From: Flavobacteriaceae bacterium | GTDB lineage: Bacteria > Bacteroidota > Bacteroidia > Flavobacteriales > Flavobacteriaceae | Direction: 5' to 3' | DNA: 7,894 nt | NCBI GenBank assembly: GCA_002401215.1 | Contig: NVSL01000035.1 | Span: forward strand, 6,753-14,646 | Shown here: piece after piece, positions 6,276 through 7,894 of the stretch | Numbering within the stretch: position 1 is the first letter of the stretch | How the letters are laid out: each line of letters begins with the position of its first letter | Notes under the pieces: model-generated | The model's database searches: none | The model's input: only the letters and a program-made list of their open reading frames with translations | Told to the model about the DNA's origin: nothing | Program-made: the position numbers and the translations under genes

Positions 6276-7805
6276 TTAGTCACCATTTTCTTCAAAACGA
6301 TATTCTAAATATTGGTAAGCATCACGCGGCAATACTTTGATCCACTTTTTATACTTTAAAAACCATCTAACTTGTAGAGATGGATACCCTTGTTTAAGGT
6401 AAGAAGCAATAAAAGGGTGCACGTTCAACACGATCTTTTTATTGTTCTTGAAACTAATTACTTTATCAAGTTCTTGTTCAATTTTGTCAACCAAAATAAT
6501 TGGTGCCTCAACTTCTCCGTTTTTATTCGGATTAGGCTCACGTGTTTTAATCACCATTTCTGGTCTAACACGTTGACGTGTAATTTGAATCAATCCAAAT
6601 TTACTTGGAGGTAAAATTTTGTGTTTGGTACGGTCAAACGACATTTCTTTTTTCAAATGATCGAATAATTTTTGTCTATCTTCTGCTTTGTGCATGTCGA
6701 TAAAGTCAACCACAATAATTCCTCCCATATCACGTAACTGTAATTGTCTTGCAGTTTCAGATGCAGCAATTAAGTTAACCTCTAAAGCAGTTTCGGCTTG
6801 CGATTTAGCTTTGTTAGAACGGTTACCACTATTTACATCAATTACGTGTAAAGCTTCGGTATGCTCTATTACTAAATAAGCTCCTTTAGTCATTGATACA
6901 GTTTGTCCAAACGATGTTTTTATTTGTCGTTCAACTCCATACTTCTCAAAAATTGGAATACTTGATTTGTGTAGTTTCACAATCGATTCTTTTTCTGGAG
7001 CAATTTCTGCTATATATTCTTTAATTTCTGAATATAGCTGCTCGTCATCTACCATAATATTGGTAAAAGAATCATTAAACACATCTCTTAATATAGAGTG
7101 CGCTCTGTTTAATTCACTTAAAACTTTGGTTGGTGTTTGTGATCGCTTAATTTGCTTACACATAGACACCCATCTTTCTAAAGAATTTTCAAGGTCACGG
7201 TCTAACTCTGCAACTTTTTTACCAGTTGCTACAGTTCTGATTATGACTCCGAAATTTTTAGGCTTTATGCTTTTAATTAGTCTTTTTAAGCGCTCCTTTT
7301 CTTTGTTATCTCCAATTTTTTGAGATACCGAAATACGGTTAGAAAAAGGAACTAAAACTAAAAATCTACCTGCAATAGACAACTCAGCATTTAACCGAGG
7401 TCCTTTGGTAGAAATAGGTTCTTTTACAATTTGAACCAATAAATTTTGTCCTGTTTTAAGTACATCATTAATTTTTCCATCCTTGTCAATATCTTTTTCA
7501 AGATGGAAATTTTTTAAAGTGAAATCTTTTTGTTTGCCTGTGTTTACTCCTTTTATGAATTTAGACATGGATAACATCTGAGCACCTAAATCATGGTAAT
7601 GCAAAAAGCCATCTTTTTGATAGCCAACATTTACGAATGCTGCATTTAAACCTGTAAGTGTTTTTCCTGTTTTTGCAAGAAAAATATCACCTACTGATAT
7701 TTTGTTATCATTTGTTTCCTTATTTAATTCAATAAGTTTACCATCCTTTAATAAGGCAAAATCAATATCAGAGGAACTAGATCTTATAATTAATTCTGTT
7801 TTCAC
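6276..7805 (-). CDS. rng: Ribonuclease E/G family endoribonuclease
   Basis: Single-strand-specific endoribonuclease for rRNA maturation and mRNA turnover, 509 residues, about the size of RNase G and without the long C-terminal scaffold of E. coli RNase E. Visible in order: an N-terminal segment MKTELIIRSSSSDID; an S1 RNA-binding domain at about 37-128 with a charged insertion (KDFTLKNFHLEKDIDKDG); a 5'-sensor region with R190 and T191 in IIRTVATG; and the DNase I-like catalytic core with metal ligands D323 and N325 in DVNSGN and D367 in VVDFID. The zinc-link CPxC motif that joins subunits in E. coli RNase E/G is absent: after TRQRVRPE the sequence continues KTREPNPNKNGEVEAP without cysteine. 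The start is GTG at 7805-7803; an in-frame TAA lies five codons upstream and no ATG intervenes, and the N-terminus matches the family. It converges on the patatin gene and shares a terminator with it. Confidence 0.95.
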   Translation of the reverse strand: MKTELIIRSSSSDIDFALLKDGKLIELNKETNDNKISVGDIFLAKTGKTLTGLNAAFVNVGYQKDGFLHYHDLGAQMLSMSKFIKGVNTGKQKDFTLKNFHLEKDIDKDGKINDVLKTGQNLLVQIVKEPISTKGPRLNAELSIAGRFLVLVPFSNRISVSQKIGDNKEKERLKRLIKSIKPKNFGVIIRTVATGKKVAELDRDLENSLERWVSMCKQIKRSQTPTKVLSELNRAHSILRDVFNDSFTNIMVDDEQLYSEIKEYIAEIAPEKESIVKLHKSSIPIFEKYGVERQIKTSFGQTVSMTKGAYLVIEHTEALHVIDVNSGNRSNKAKSQAETALEVNLIAASETARQLQLRDMGGIIVVDFIDMHKAEDRQKLFDHLKKEMSFDRTKHKILPPSKFGLIQITRQRVRPEMVIKTREPNPNKNGEVEAPIILVDKIEQELDKVISFKNNKKIVLNVHPFIASYLKQGYPSLQVRWFLKYKKWIKVLPRDAYQYLEYRFEENGD

Positions 7806-7820
7806 TCCGATTTGGTTTTA

Positions 7821-7850
7821 TATCAATACAAATTTAAACCTGTATTGATA
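7821..7850. repeat. Perfect 10-bp inverted repeat around the rng promoter
   Basis: TATCAATACA (7821-7830) and TGTATTGATA (7841-7850) are exact reverse complements separated by 10 bases, so equivalent points in the two arms are about 20 bp apart, two helical turns. The spacer holds most of the predicted -7 box. This suits a dimeric repressor site. A transcript hairpin is also possible, but no T-run follows the arms on either strand and the stem is AT-rich, so it is a poor terminator. Confidence 0.6.
7829..7836 (-). promoter_or_regulatory. Probable rng promoter, -7 box
   Basis: The minus strand reads TAAATTTG, a full match to TANNTTTG. No convincing TTG or TTTG is found 17-23 bases upstream, so the -33 element is weak or missing, which would fit a regulated promoter. 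Initiation would be near 7823, giving a leader of about 18 nt before the GTG start. Confidence 0.5.
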
Positions 7851-7860
7851 GGTTAATAAT

Positions 7861-7882
7861 CACAGGGTTTTTAAACCCTTTG
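7861..7882. repeat. Short palindrome upstream of rng, possible terminator of the preceding gene
   Basis: AGGGTTT (7864-7870) and AAACCCT (7873-7879) are exact inverted repeats two bases apart, with two more pairs outside one mismatch. It could form a 6-bp hairpin in RNA from a minus-strand gene beyond the right edge. No T-run follows it in that direction, so a terminator role is uncertain. The 89 bases from 7806 to the end contain no recognisable coding sequence. Confidence 0.35.
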
Positions 7883-7894
7883 AAACAATTGCAT

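Noticed and set aside
6967..7323. Plus-strand open frame of 118 codons
   Set aside because: Antisense to the RNase E/G gene between its S1 and catalytic motifs; serine-rich composition typical of a shadow frame.
7864..7894. Small minus-strand frame starting at the ATG at 7894
   Set aside because: It stops after seven codons and matches no protein; it may be only the tail of the intergenic region.

Overview
The window looks like a chromosomal segment of a member of the Bacteroidota, most likely a Flavobacteriaceae bacterium. The evidence is AT-rich DNA, four genes whose products read like flavobacterial orthologues, no Shine-Dalgarno sequences before the starts, and promoter-like boxes of the Bacteroidota type (TANNTTTG at -7). 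No taxonomic search was possible, so the genus is left open.

Layout. Positions 1-1865 on the minus strand hold the first 621 codons of leuS (leucyl-tRNA synthetase); its 3' part lies off the left edge. Positions 1866-2090 are a divergent control region with a good -7 box for leuS, a large imperfect palindrome that would fill most of the leuS leader, a small inverted repeat, and a possible uvrC promoter very close to the uvrC ATG. On the plus strand follow uvrC (2091-3884, nucleotide excision repair incision nuclease) and a gene for an outer-membrane patatin-POTRA-beta-barrel protein (3969-6191). These two are probably one transcription unit; a 27-codon open frame bridges the 84-bp gap with tight stop/start spacing. 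A bidirectional hairpin terminator (6215-6247) separates them from the convergent minus-strand rng gene (6276-7805, RNase E/G family), which starts with GTG. The last 89 bases carry the rng promoter region, with a perfect 10-bp inverted repeat around the -7 box, and a second short palindrome; no gene is visible there.

Functionally these are four housekeeping or cell-envelope genes with no obvious shared pathway: translation (LeuRS), DNA repair (UvrC), envelope lipid hydrolysis or secretion (patatin protein) and RNA processing (RNase G-like). I see no mobile element, CRISPR array, toxin-antitoxin pair or defence operon.

The most unusual feature is inside leuS. A stretch of about 135 residues sits near the start of the CP1 editing domain, and about 87 of them resemble a DUF559 (Vsr-like, PD-(D/E)XK fold) endonuclease domain with some family-typical residues missing. 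Other points worth a check are the palindrome in the leuS leader, the operator-like inverted repeat at the rng promoter, and the absence of the zinc-link cysteines in the RNase E/G protein.
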